Source of the DNA: Verrucomicrobiota bacterium
GTDB taxonomy: Bacteria; Verrucomicrobiota; Verrucomicrobiia; Limisphaerales; SIBE01
Assembly (NCBI GenBank): GCA_016871515.1
Contig: VHDE01000036.1
Span: 1-51,105 of the forward strand
Direction: 5' to 3'
Length of the DNA stretch: 51,105 nt
Both the position numbers and the translations under genes were made by a program. Every line of letters starts with the position of its first letter. Within the stretch, counting starts at the first letter, position 1. Below are positions 7,513 through 17,156 of this stretch, piece by piece. Under the pieces are notes generated by a model. It was not told the origin of the DNA, searched no databases, and saw only the letters and a list, made by a program, of their open reading frames with translations.

Positions 7513-9045
7513 ATGAGCACCATATTGCAAGAAATTGAAGCCCAAATCTCGGGCGTCAAAACAACGGTCGCTAAACAAAACGTCGGCACAGTCCGCGAAA
7601 TTGGCGACGGCGTCGCCAAGATTGAAGGCCTTACCGATGTCATGTTGAACGAGATGATTGACTTCGGTAACGGCGTTACTGGACTGGCCTTGAACCTCGA
7701 AGAAACCGAGGTCGGCGCGATTATCCTGGGCGACTACACCGGCGTCAAAGAGGGCCAGGAAGTGAAGACCACGGGCAAATTGCTGCAGGTTCCTGTTGGC
7801 AAAGGCCTCCTTGGCCGCGTCGTTAATGCGCTTGGCCAGCCCGTCGATGGCAAAGGTCCCGTCAAGAGTGATGTTACTTATCCCGTCGAAAAAATTGCGC
7901 CGGGCATCATCAAACGCAAGTCCGTCAGCCAGCCCGTTCAGACTGGCATCATGCCGATCGACGCGATGATTCCAATTGGGCGCGGCCAGCGTGAGTTGAT
8001 CATCGGCGATCGTTCGACCGGCAAAACGACGATTGGTGTCGATGCCATGATTAATCAAGCACGAATCAACCGCGCGGCGGATGCGGCTGGCGATAAAGAT
8101 TATCGGCGGCTTTACAGCATTTATGTGGCAGTTGGGCAGAAGCAATCGAATATCGCGCGCGTTGTCAGTGTGCTGGAAGAAGCCGGCGCAATGCCGTACA
8201 CGATCGTCGTCACCGCTTCGGCATCGGATTCGGCAACGAACCAGTATCTTGCTCCGTTCGCAGGGGCTGCGATGGGCGAATGGTTTATGGATAACGGCAT
8301 GGATGCGCTGATTATTTACGATGACTTATCCAAGCACGCGACCGCTTATCGCCAAGTTTCATTGGTCCTGAAGCGGCCTTCCGGACGCGAAGCGTATCCT
8401 GGAGACGTTTTTTATTTGCACAGCCGCTTGCTCGAACGCTCTGCGCGGACCAATGAGAAGTATGGGAATGGTTCTCTGACCGCCTTGCCGATTATCGAAA
8501 CGCAGCTCGGCGACGTCTCGGCTTACATCCCAACGAATGTCATCTCGATTACGGATGGGCAAATTTACCTGGAAACAGATTTGTTCTATCAAGGCGTCCG
8601 GCCCGCCATCTCCGTCGGTTTGTCGGTGTCGCGCGTCGGTTCGGCGGCGCAGATCAAGGCGATGAAACAAGTCGCGGGGCGCGTCAAGTTGGAGCTCGCC
8701 CAGTTCCGCGAGTTGGCGGCGTTCGCGCAATTCGGCTCAGACTTGGACGCGAAAACGCAAGCGCAAATCGAGCGCGGCAAACGCATCGTCGAGATTTTCA
8801 AGCAACCTCAATACAACCCCATTCCGGTCGAGGTGCAGGTCGCGGTGTTGTGGGCGGCCCAAAATTCGCATTTTGATGACGTACCCGTGGACAAAATTAA
8901 AGATGCCCAAACCAAACTGACCGATTATCTAACCAACCGCAAAGCTGATCTGATGGGCAAGATTGCCAAAGAGAAGGCGCTGAATGATGGGCTGATCGCG
9001 GAGTTGAAGGCGGCGGTCACGGAGTTTAAGCAAACTTACAAGTAA
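7513..9045 (+). CDS. atpA: F1Fo ATP synthase subunit alpha
   Basis: The 510-residue protein has normal family length. The P-loop is GDRSTGKT (165-172); most alpha subunits have Gln where Ser168 stands, a mild variation. The region [20 protein letters not shown] carries the arginine that completes the catalytic site on the neighbouring beta subunit. Alpha binds nucleotide without turnover and alternates with beta in the F1 hexamer. A poor Shine-Dalgarno precedes the ATG. It is followed by a perfect 27-base hairpin and a shortened ORF6N gene before atpG. Confidence 0.97.
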   Translation: MSTILQEIEAQISGVKTTVAKQNVGTVREIGDGVAKIEGLTDVMLNEMIDFGNGVTGLALNLEETEVGAIILGDYTGVKEGQEVKTTGKLLQVPVGKGLLGRVVNALGQPVDGKGPVKSDVTYPVEKIAPGIIKRKSVSQPVQTGIMPIDAMIPIGRGQRELIIGDRSTGKTTIGVDAMINQARINRAADAAGDKDYRRLYSIYVAVGQKQSNIARVVSVLEEAGAMPYTIVVTASASDSATNQYLAPFAGAAMGEWFMDNGMDALIIYDDLSKHATAYRQVSLVLKRPSGREAYPGDVFYLHSRLLERSARTNEKYGNGSLTALPIIETQLGDVSAYIPTNVISITDGQIYLETDLFYQGVRPAISVGLSVSRVGSAAQIKAMKQVAGRVKLELAQFRELAAFAQFGSDLDAKTQAQIERGKRIVEIFKQPQYNPIPVEVQVAVLWAAQNSHFDDVPVDKIKDAQTKLTDYLTNRKADLMGKIAKEKALNDGLIAELKAAVTEFKQTYK

Positions 9046-9067
9046 CGTCGAATTAATGCCTTACAGT

Positions 9068-9094
9068 CTTGAGGTCACAAACTGTGACCTCAAG
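9068..9094. repeat. 27-bp perfect hairpin, copy 1
   Basis: CTTGAGGTCACA (9068-9079), loop AAC, TGTGACCTCAAG (9083-9094): a 12-bp perfect stem 22 bases after the atpA stop. It differs from copy 2 (9321-9347) by one base pair changed on both arms and by one loop base. Read in the frame that copy 2 uses, it encodes LRSQTVTSR, another version of the ORF6N motif, so it may be a relic of an older ORF6N copy or a hairpin kept for its own sake. Confidence 0.85.
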
Positions 9095-9111
9095 AATCAG
9101 TAACAGCAGTT

Positions 9112-9429
9112 ATGGTGGGCAAAGCAAAGACAGATATCAGTCTGATCGAGAATATCGAGAGCAGGATTCTTTTTGTCCGCGGGCAGAAGGTAATGTTGGA
9201 TTCGGATTTGGCTCAGATTTACGCTGTGACGACCAATCGGCTTAACGAACAACTGAAACGGAACGCAAGCAGGTTTCCCGCTGATTTTGCGTTTCAGCTT
9301 ACAGCTCAAGAAGTTGCAATCTTGAGGTCGCAAATTGCGACCTCAAGTGGATGGGGAGGACGGCGTCGCGAGATTGGCTTTCACGTCAAAGAGCGCGGAC
9401 GCCGCTATCAAATTTCAACCGCATTTTAA
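9112..9429 (+). CDS. ORF6N-domain protein, internally deleted (105 aa)
   Basis: Residues 8-83 match the ORF6N domain of phage antirepressor-like DNA-binding proteins (IESRILFVRGQKVMLDSDLA, NRLNEQLKRN, SRFPADFAFQLT, LRSQIATSS, WGGRR). Full-length members continue for roughly another 80-100 residues before a C-terminal REIGFHV-type end. Here WGGRR is joined directly to REIGFHVKERGRRYQIS and a stop, so the middle appears to have been lost in frame. The gene lies in the atp operon, 66 bases after atpA and 7 bases before atpG, in the same direction, and is likely co-transcribed. Whether the short product binds DNA is unknown. The LRSQIATSS codons form hairpin copy 2. Confidence 0.75.
   Translation: MVGKAKTDISLIENIESRILFVRGQKVMLDSDLAQIYAVTTNRLNEQLKRNASRFPADFAFQLTAQEVAILRSQIATSSGWGGRRREIGFHVKERGRRYQISTAF
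9321..9347. repeat. 27-bp perfect hairpin, copy 2 (inside the ORF6N gene)
   Basis: CTTGAGGTCGCA (9321-9332), loop AAT, TGCGACCTCAAG (9336-9347). It has the same stem as copy 1 except that an A-T pair is replaced by G-C on both arms. It encodes LRSQIATSS of the ORF6N domain, so the palindrome is part of a conserved protein motif. Confidence 0.85.
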
Positions 9430-9436
9430 CTAACTC

Positions 9437-10315
9437 ATGCCCAGCACGCGCGATTTACGCCGACGCATCAAGTCGATTAAGAACACGTCGCAGATCACCA
9501 AAGCGATGCAGATGGTGGCTGCGTCCAAAATGCGCAAGGCGCAGCAAGCCGCATTGGCGGGGCGTCCCTACGCCAAGCTGATGAATTCGGTCTTGGCCGA
9601 GGTGACTTTCCATGCCGGCGATTTCACACACCCGCTCATGGAAGTGCGCGAGGTCAAGAAACGCGGCGTGATTGTCATCAGCACTGACAAAGGGCTTTGC
9701 GGCGCGCTCAACAGCAATTTGATGCGGGAAGCGGCGAAGTTCGACAAGAATACTACGTCGCACATTACGGCCGGACGCAAAGCGTCTCAGTTCGTAGCGC
9801 GCACCAAGCGCCAATTGTCGGCTGAATTCACTTACAAAGACGCGCCTCTGTTCAGCGAAGCTCAGGCGATTTCCAAATTCGCTCAAGACCTTTTCCTCAA
9901 TGGCGAAGTGGACCACGTGGATGTGTTATTTACCAATTTTATTTCCACGTTAAACCAGAAACCGGAAGCGCGTCCGCTCCTGCCGGTGGGAGAAATCAAA
10001 GCGATCGAAGCAGGTGTGGAAGGTGAAGGGCATGGAACTGAACTCCTGCGAGGCGCCACTGAATTCTTGTTCGAACCCGGCGCCGAACAGGTTCTCGGAG
10101 CCCTCTTGCCGCATTATCTGAATTTTCAGGTTTATCAATTCCTGCTTGAAGCCAAAGCCAGCGAACACAGCGCACGCATGGTGGCAATGAAGAACGCCAC
10201 CGATAATGCCAAGCAATTGATCAAAGACCTTACGCTCGAATACAACAAACTGCGCCAAGCGAATATTACGAAGGAACTATTGGAAATTACGAGCGCCGCA
10301 ATGGCCATGGGTTGA
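9437..10315 (+). CDS. atpG: F1Fo ATP synthase subunit gamma
   Basis: The 292-residue central rotor shaft subunit has the conserved N-terminal helix (STRDLRRRIKSIKNTSQIT then KAMQMVAASKMRKAQ) and the C-terminal helix with SEHSARMVAMKNATDNAKQL. The middle Rossmann-like segment contains ISTDKGLCGALNSN. Length is normal for the family. It starts 7 bases after the ORF6N stop, with no clear Shine-Dalgarno, so translation may depend on coupling to the preceding frame. Confidence 0.96.
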   Translation: MPSTRDLRRRIKSIKNTSQITKAMQMVAASKMRKAQQAALAGRPYAKLMNSVLAEVTFHAGDFTHPLMEVREVKKRGVIVISTDKGLCGALNSNLMREAAKFDKNTTSHITAGRKASQFVARTKRQLSAEFTYKDAPLFSEAQAISKFAQDLFLNGEVDHVDVLFTNFISTLNQKPEARPLLPVGEIKAIEAGVEGEGHGTELLRGATEFLFEPGAEQVLGALLPHYLNFQVYQFLLEAKASEHSARMVAMKNATDNAKQLIKDLTLEYNKLRQANITKELLEITSAAMAMG

Positions 10316-10327
10316 TCAAGCCGTTGA

Positions 10328-11818
<1,491 letters not shown>

Positions 11819-11819
11819 A

Positions 11820-12230
11820 ATGGCTCAAACCTTAAAGCTTGAAATCGTTACTCCCGCAGCAAAGACCTACTCTGACGATGTCGAGATGGTGACGTTGCCC
11901 GGGATTGAAGGCGAAATGGGCATCTTCCCGATGCACGTGCCGCTCTTGACTCAGATTGTCGCTGGTGAAGTAGGCGTGCGCAAAGATGGTCAAGAATCGT
12001 TCTTCGCGGTCGGAGATGGTTTCGCGGAGATTACCGGAGATCATGTAGCAATCCTCACAGACATGGCCGTTCGCGGTGATGACATCGATGAACGGAAGGC
12101 CGAAGAAGCCCGCCAGCGCGCTGAAGCGCGGCTCCAAGAAAAACTCACCGACGAAGAAACGGCGCTCGTGAGCGCAGCCTTGGCGGATTCACTGGCGCAA
12201 CTCAAAGTGAAGCGGCGTCATCGCCGGTAG
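11820..12230 (+). CDS. atpC: F1Fo ATP synthase subunit epsilon
   Basis: The 136-residue protein has the N-terminal beta sandwich (LKLEIVTPAAKTYSDDVEMV, TLPGIEGEMGIFPMHVPLLT, AVGDGFAEITGDHVAILTD) and a C-terminal helical hairpin (about 85-130). The helices can act as a brake on ATP hydrolysis in the family. Its ATG begins one base after the atpD stop. It ends the operon; a palindromic repeat (12251-12325) follows within 20 bases. The last residues (KVKRRHRR) are unusually basic. Confidence 0.95.
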   Translation: MAQTLKLEIVTPAAKTYSDDVEMVTLPGIEGEMGIFPMHVPLLTQIVAGEVGVRKDGQESFFAVGDGFAEITGDHVAILTDMAVRGDDIDERKAEEARQRAEARLQEKLTDEETALVSAALADSLAQLKVKRRHRR

Positions 12231-12250
12231 CGAGCGTGCATCTGCGTTTC

Positions 12251-12325
12251 TGTAGCGGCGTCTTGGAAGAGCGCCGCAGACTTGGGTGGTTTAGGAATGC
12301 CGGCGCTCTCGCGAGAGCCGCTACA
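12251..12325. repeat. intergenic palindrome, family B (TGTAGCGGCG type)
   Basis: TGTAGCGGC (12251-12259) pairs with GCCGCTACA (12317-12325), with inner AAGAGCGCCG and CGGCGCTCT segments. A better-preserved copy with 27-bp perfect arms lies at 39079-39180. Its place right after atpC means it could also act as a transcript end, although no T-run follows. Confidence 0.75.
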
Positions 12326-12408
12326 GCGCGGGTCATGATTCCATGCTGCAGATCTCTTAAGAGCTGCCTTGGATCATTAAGTGAAGCCAGGGTCGTCGCT
12401 GCCTCGCT

Positions 12409-13113
12409 TCAGCGATCGATATCCTTGCGGACCCAATCGGCTCTCATGTCCAAATAAATCTGGTTTCGCCCTCCTGCGTGGCCCGACCATCCTTTCCGAG
12501 GTGGCACACTGTCGCCAACCGACCATTGGCCACTGAAGTCCGCCCACCAGCCTTTCTCGAAGAAAGAGCACATCAGCCATTCTTCCGTCGAAACACTGCT
12601 ATTGCGTTTGAGGGCGACACTGGCCGGAGAACGTCCGCGCAAATAGCGCGCTTGGCTGGGATGGAGTTCGGCGAGCTTGTCGCTGATGTAATTAGCCCAG
12701 CCTCTAGCAGGATAATCCTCGCCAATCTCTCTCCAGGGGCTGGCGAAGCGCATCAGCCACGAATTCGATCTCTGAAGCGGTGTTGAAGGACAGACCCAGA
12801 CCTGAGCCGAACCGAGATGCGGGTCGAGCAACGGCAAGAACGATCCCATGCTGTTATATCGCTTGCCGCTCGTGTTGACTGGCGGAGTGAGTTGCAAATC
12901 CTCATCCGCAACCCACGGCATTAGGTCACGGTTGTCTGCCAAATACATCGTGGTCGCGATCCCGAGTTGGCGCAGGTTTGACAAACAAGAGGAACGGCGC
13001 GCTGAACCTTTCGCGTGAGCCAGCGCCGGCAGTAATAATCCCACCAACACTGAAATGATCGCAATGCAAACGAGTAACTCGATCAGCGTGAAAGCGAGCT
13101 TATGAGTGCGCAT
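12409..13113 (-). CDS. prepilin-type N-terminal cleavage/methylation protein
   Basis: The 234-residue protein has the type IV prepilin/pseudopilin leader: a short basic start, then [20 protein letters not shown] with the processing site before F and the conserved glutamate at +5. The following helix ([40 protein letters not shown]) is the pattern of the large family of such proteins in Planctomycetes and Verrucomicrobiota. The C-terminal part ([19 protein letters not shown]) corresponds to their H-x-G-G-x-N-x-x-x-x-D end. The frame is open back to 13242, but that part is a translation of the 13186-13322 repeat, so the start at 13113 is preferred. It is likely a minor pseudopilin or surface protein; the function is unknown. 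Confidence 0.85.
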   Translation of the reverse strand: MRTHKLAFTLIELLVCIAIISVLVGLLLPALAHAKGSARRSSCLSNLRQLGIATTMYLADNRDLMPWVADEDLQLTPPVNTSGKRYNSMGSFLPLLDPHLGSAQVWVCPSTPLQRSNSWLMRFASPWREIGEDYPARGWANYISDKLAELHPSQARYLRGRSPASVALKRNSSVSTEEWLMCSFFEKGWWADFSGQWSVGDSVPPRKGWSGHAGGRNQIYLDMRADWVRKDIDR

Positions 13114-13185
13114 CTTGGGCGCACGGTTTAGCTCAAGATTTCCGGCAATGCACGAACAAAACTCGATGACAGCACGAAACCAGGT

Positions 13186-13322
13186 GCATCCCGAAGTTGT
13201 CGGTAGCGGGCGGGCATCCTGCCTGCCGCAGAGGGCGTGCATCTTGCCGCCCGGAGCAACGCTTCAAACGAGGAGGCTGCGTTCCAGTGCGTGCGCGTGA
13301 TCCGCCGGGCAAGGATGCACCC
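13186..13322. repeat. partial MITE-like element (second copy at 34798-34987)
   Basis: It starts with GCATCCCGAAGTTGTCGG (13186-13203), identical to the terminal repeat of the complete copy. Its interior (CGCCCGGAGCAACGCTT, GAGGAGGCTGCGTTC, GTGCGCGTGATCCGCCGGGC) is the reverse complement of the other copy's interior. The far terminal repeat is missing and the element ends at GGATGCACC. Open frames of both neighbours run into it and give false N-terminal extensions. The 13114-13484 gap holds this element and the short tandem repeat next to it and no gene. Confidence 0.85.
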
Positions 13323-13323
13323 T

Positions 13324-13362
13324 GTCACAAGATTCACAGATTCACAAGATTCACAAGATTAA
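13324..13362. repeat. short tandem repeat of TTCACAAGA
   Basis: Four imperfect copies of a 9-base unit (TCACAAGAT, TCACAGAT, TCACAAGAT, TCACAAGAT) lie immediately beyond the MITE-like copy. A related string, TCACAAGGTTAACAAGG, occurs at about 25610-25626. No function is evident. Confidence 0.7.
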
Positions 13363-13484
13363 CTTGCGCTAAACGCATTTCTGGACTAACTCCTGCACGT
13401 TCAACCAGCATAAGTAACGAGCGGGTTGGATTTGTTGAACCAGCGGAAGCGGTAATTGAATTGGGCGGAAGCCATTTGAAATCC

Positions 13485-14204
13485 ATGAGTGATTCCTTTG
13501 CGATTCGCAAACGGTCTCGTAGCGGGCGGGAACAAGAGCGGAACGGCGCAGCCAGTTTCTTTCGCGGTCTCGAACTTGACCTGGTCGAACGCATCGAATT
13601 CTTTCAGGCGTTTATTCGCGAACCGGTCAGCGTCGGTGCTCTTAGCCCAAGCTCACGTGCCCTCGCACGCGCCATGATTCAAGGGTGCAACCTCCAGGAT
13701 GCTGACACGGTCGTCGAGATGGGACCCGGGACGGGAGCCTTTACTGGACTCATCCGAGAACGCATCGGAAAAGAAACTACCTTCGTCGCCATCGAATTGG
13801 AGCGGAATAATGCTCGGTGCTTGAAGCGGCGCTTCCCAGATTTAATTGTTCACAATGATTCCGCCGAGCGAATGCCTGAGTATCTGGCGCAACATCGAAA
13901 GAAAACGGCTGACGTTATCATCAGCGGCATTCCTTGGGCCAACCTGCAATCAGTGGTTCAGGATCGCATCATGAACGGTGTCATGGCCTCGCTGGCGAGC
14001 GATGGAGTATTTACCACTTTCGGTTACGTGCATGCTCGCTGGCTTCCCAACGCCCGGAGATTTCGGCAAATGTTGGAATGCCACTTTGTCCGCGTGGAAA
14101 CGAGTTCGGTTATTTGGGGCAATTTCCCTCCGGCGTTCGTCTATCGCTGCGCACAATCGGGCACGAGTCCCGCCGCGGCATCCGGCGCGCCCTCACCTCG
14201 TTGA
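13485..14204 (+). CDS. SAM-dependent methyltransferase, phospholipid N-methyltransferase-like
   Basis: The 239-residue protein is a class I Rossmann methyltransferase. The SAM-binding motif I is VVEMGPGTGAFTGLI (about residues 78-92), followed by an acidic end of strand 2 (VAIELERN) and NDSAERM. Upstream, FQAFIREPVSVGALSPSSRALA is characteristic of small proteins related to rRNA adenine dimethylases and annotated as phospholipid N-methyltransferases (PmtA/COG3963 type). SGIPWANL takes the place of motif IV. The start at 13485 was chosen because the open frame before it translates the MITE-like repeat. It ends head to head with the lgt remnant. Substrate choice (phosphatidylethanolamine or other) is not decided by the sequence. 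Confidence 0.75.
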   Translation: MSDSFAIRKRSRSGREQERNGAASFFRGLELDLVERIEFFQAFIREPVSVGALSPSSRALARAMIQGCNLQDADTVVEMGPGTGAFTGLIRERIGKETTFVAIELERNNARCLKRRFPDLIVHNDSAERMPEYLAQHRKKTADVIISGIPWANLQSVVQDRIMNGVMASLASDGVFTTFGYVHARWLPNARRFRQMLECHFVRVETSSVIWGNFPPAFVYRCAQSGTSPAAASGAPSPR

Positions 14205-14209
14205 CCGAG

Positions 14210-14493
14210 CGTTGACCGGGACAATCCGCGGAGAAGCAGCAGACAGGAGAGAGCAATAATCAGGCTGGCCACTTGGGAGAATGTCATACCCATGTCATGT
14301 AGATCGGCGCATTGTCCGCCCTGAAAAACCCCGTCGAAAACCGAATCAACGCGTACCCTATCCCTAATGCGCAGGCAACTTCGCCCGGTTGTGTTCGTTT
14401 GCTGAACCGGTACAGGAGCAAAAAGAATACGCCCATCGCCAGGATCGCCTCATACAGTTGGACGGGATGAACCGGCATCGATGCGCTCGGCAC
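14210..14493 (-). pseudogene. lgt: C-terminal fragment of prolipoprotein diacylglyceryl transferase (lgt), frameshifted
   Basis: The frame from 14493 reads PVHPVQLYEAILAMGVFFLL, then GIGYALIRFSTGFFRADNAP, matching the C-terminal third of Lgt (the HP-x-QLYEA block and following membrane helices). It stops after YMTWV at about 14284. Shifting frame there gives GMTFSQVASLIIALSCLLLL, the last Lgt helix, so one indel split the remnant. The N-terminal two thirds, including the catalytic Arg region, are absent; a short palindrome (CTTCACGCTTCTGCAGCGTG) lies near the break at about 14494-14520. The enzyme would attach diacylglycerol to lipoprotein Cys. This copy cannot work; an intact lgt is presumably elsewhere. 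Confidence 0.7.
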
Positions 14494-14536
14494 TCTTCAC
14501 GCTTCTGCAGCGTGAACGCTGCGGGCCCAGGTTAGG

Positions 14537-15406
14537 TTACGGCGGCTGCATCCAGTTTCGAAAAGTCGCATCGCTGTTCAGCCGCTTGGCCAGCAGTACG
14601 TAGCCTTCGGTCAGCGGATGGCTGGCGTCCGCATAGAGCTGGCTGGGCAACGCCTCTGGCATAATATGATGAACCTTGTGTTCGGCTAACCAACTTGCCA
14701 TTCCGTCGCGTAGCTTCCGATAAATCGCGCGGTTTTCGTCCGTCATCATGCTCTCATTGAAAGGCCCGAGCACAACCAGCACATCATTGCCGCGGTCTCG
14801 GAGTGTCTGGATAACACGCTGAAAAGCGCCCCACTGAAGAGAGCGGTCAAGCGGGACCCAATCAAAGCGAGTCGTGCCAGCGCCCGTTTTTGACCAAGGC
14901 TTGTGTCTCGAACTGTTTGGACCGCGCTGCGGATCGTAAGGAGCCGTCACCGGCACTGTCATTCGAACCTGCGCGAACGGGTTTTTCCAGGCGTTGGGAT
15001 ACCGCGGTGGATCGCCTCCATCGTCGGCCAACGTCCAGCTTAAAATGCTTTTCTGATCGAAGTAAGCGTTCTGGAGATGATCAACCCCACCGAGAAATGT
15101 CACATTACGTTCCACGATGGCGGTCAAACGGGCGTTCGCGTCGGCCTTATAAGAAGGAATTCGCGGATAGAACTGTGGCGCCAAACCGGCATGGTTAAAT
15201 CGTTCTTCCTTCGCGCTGCTTAGGTCAGCCTTCGGGCTCGTCATCCAAAGAGGATTGCAATGCACGATGACTTTGCGACCGCGCAGCGACTGCCCGTAAT
15301 GCTTAACAGGAGAAAGGAATGTAGAGAACGCGGGAGGAGGCCAATCGAGGGTTTGAAACGATGAGGGAGGTGTTGGCCAAGCAGCGGTCTCCCGTGTTCT
15401 CTGCAT
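14537..15406 (-). CDS. SGNH-hydrolase-like protein, probably 5' truncated (partner of MBOAT)
   Basis: The 289-codon frame lies downstream of the MBOAT gene on the same strand, the usual place for the SGNH/AlgX- or DltD-like acyl-transfer partner. The C-terminal catalytic block is visible: YADASHPLTEGYVLLAKRL gives the Asp-x-x-His pair near residue 265. The block V-L-V-V-L-G-P-F-N-E-S-M lies near residue 212. The N-terminal block with the nucleophilic Ser and the signal anchor is missing. The ATG at 15406 lies inside the right arm of a 33-bp inverted repeat (15305-15420), and the first 35 residues are repeat-derived. I infer a gene cut at its 5' end by the repeat, probably not functional. Confidence 0.6.
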   Translation of the reverse strand: MQRTRETAAWPTPPSSFQTLDWPPPAFSTFLSPVKHYGQSLRGRKVIVHCNPLWMTSPKADLSSAKEERFNHAGLAPQFYPRIPSYKADANARLTAIVERNVTFLGGVDHLQNAYFDQKSILSWTLADDGGDPPRYPNAWKNPFAQVRMTVPVTAPYDPQRGPNSSRHKPWSKTGAGTTRFDWVPLDRSLQWGAFQRVIQTLRDRGNDVLVVLGPFNESMMTDENRAIYRKLRDGMASWLAEHKVHHIMPEALPSQLYADASHPLTEGYVLLAKRLNSDATFRNWMQPP

Positions 15407-15420
15407 TCCTTTCTCCTGTT
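15305..15420. repeat. inverted repeat with about 33-bp arms at the broken end of the SGNH gene
   Basis: The left arm (AACAGGAGAAAGGAATGTAG, from 15305) and the right arm (ending in CATTCCTTTCTCCTGTT at 15420) are complementary with a few mismatches, about 50 bases apart. The right arm contains the apparent start codon of the SGNH frame. A family A palindrome follows 18 bases further on, so two repeats are stacked here. Confidence 0.8.
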
Positions 15421-15438
15421 AGAAAGAACGTGAAGGCT

Positions 15439-15540
15439 CCCCATGAACCTGCGCGGCAGGATAGGCGTCCCGCCTGTCCTGCTTTTGGTGTACGCAGATG
15501 CTGGGCAGGCGGGACGCCCTGTCCTGCCACGTTCATGGGG
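15439..15540. repeat. intergenic palindrome, family A with CCCCATGAAC ends
   Basis: Outer arms CCCCATGAAC (15439-15448) and GTTCATGGGG (15531-15540) enclose GGCAGGATAGGCGTCCCGCC and its complement. The core is the same as at 1272-1338 and 31225-31299; the ends match those of the element in the atp operon (6905-7036), which has a different core. Confidence 0.8.
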
Positions 15541-15667
15541 CGCAATGCGCGAAAATGTGTTTCGGAGAAGTCTCTCCCCAGCCCTTATAGCGAAGTGAGG
15601 GAGAAGGCCATCGCGATTGCTTAATTCAACAGCAGTCGGGATTGCCGTAGGGTGTCCGATTACCATG

Positions 15668-17051
15668 TCAGAATTGGAAATAGATAAACGCGCCACCGCC
15701 TGACGCGGCAAAACACAAATAAATCACCATGAAAGCGGCGACACTCACGCGAACAACACTGAGCTTGAGAACCTCGCGGAACTTTGACTCGTAAAGACAT
15801 TGGTAAAGCCAGATAAAGGCAACCAACGAGACCATGAGAGCCGGGATTTGCGGGTCATTCCAAGCCGCCGTGAAGATTCGATTGATGATTAAGAGTGCGT
15901 CCGGAAGCGATTCGGCCCGAAAGAAAATCCAAGTAAAACAAACAAAAACAAAAACACCGGCTTGCTTGACCAGCTTCGGCACCCGTTCGCGGTAAACGGC
16001 CGAACGTTCCAGTTCACGTGTGATAATCACGCCCAATCCATGCAATGCTCCCCAGATAAGAAAAGTCCAATTCGCGCCGTGCCAGATGCCGGAGATTAAG
16101 AATGTGAGGAAAAGATTTCGGCAAGTCTGCCAGGTTCCGCCGCGATTGCCGCCGAGCGGAATATAGACGTAGTCACGAAACCACGAAGAAAGGCTGATAT
16201 GCCAGCGCGACCAAAACTCGCCCAGGCCCGTCGCGAGATACGGATTGTTGAAGTTCAAAATCAGATTGAACCCCATCAGCTTGGCCACGCCGCGCGCCAT
16301 GTCCGTGTAGCCGCTGAAATCGAAGAAGATTTGCCAAGCGAAGGCAAAGGTCGCTAGCAGCAGCGCCGGAGCGCCGTACACCTTTGGATTATCATAAACG
16401 CGCTCGACGTAGAACGACAGATAGTTCGCCAACGCCAGTTTTCTTAAACAGACCCACAAGGAAAAGCGATGCGCCGTCCGTGAAGTTTTGGAGGCGCGCC
16501 TCGGGAAACTTATTGAACTGAGGCAGCAGATGCCTGGCGCGCTCGATTGGACCGGCCATGAGCTGGGGAAAGAAACAAACGAAGGTTGCAAAGCGAAGAA
16601 AGTTCCGCTCGCGATGGACCTTCCCAAAATAGAAATCAATCGTGTAACTCAACGATTGAAATGTGAAGAACGAGATGCCAACCGGAAGCAGATACTCGAA
16701 GCCGAAAGGCATGAGCGTCGAAGGATCAGACAGCTTCAATGGCAGATGAACCCAGGCAAACAAGGTGTTCAGATTTTCGACGACGAAGCGGGCGTATTTG
16801 AAGAAGAGCAAAAGCGCAAGGTTATTGACCAGGCTGATCAACAACCAAATGCGGCGGCTGCTCAAGAGCGCGCCCAGCGCCATGAGCAACACGAGCACGC
16901 TCAACGCGGCCATCGTTGGGCGCAGCGTCTTTGGCCCCAGCAAGGCAACGCAAAGGATGGCGAACGCGGCCAATGCTGAGCCAAGAAAAGCGAACAGCAC
17001 CGGCAAAACGACCAGCAGAAAAACGAGGAAAGGCCAGGTGTGAAACAGCAT
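15668..17051 (-). pseudogene. MBOAT-family O-acyltransferase (AlgI-like), single-base frameshift
   Basis: Two overlapping frames together give a complete AlgI/DltB-like membrane O-acyltransferase. The 5' part (17051 to about 16440) has many hydrophobic helices and VGISFFTFQSLSYTIDFY, FPQLMAGPIERA and ASLFLVGLFKK. The 3' part (to 15668) continues at LALANYLSFYVERVYDNP with DFSGYTDMARGVAKLMGF, FWSRWHISLSSWFRDYVYIP and the catalytic His in LISGIWHGANWTFLIWG. The break is at TTTT 16439-16442 (AAAA in the coding sense): with three A's the frame is continuous. It is either a real inactivating insertion or a homopolymer sequencing error. The intact enzyme would pass acyl groups across the membrane to the SGNH partner for polysaccharide acetylation. 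Confidence 0.85.
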
Positions 17052-17156
17052 CGTCGATCGATTCCAGTTAAATCATCGGGCGATGCTAAGAGTCGGTTTC
17101 GATTCTCTCAACATCAAAGGGAATGGTTTGGTTCCTTCGCGCGATAAGAGCGCGTT

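Noticed and set aside
13197..13484. 96-codon N-terminal extension of the methyltransferase
   Set aside because: It is a translation of the MITE-like repeat and the TTCACAAGA tandem repeat; the family N-terminus begins near 13485.
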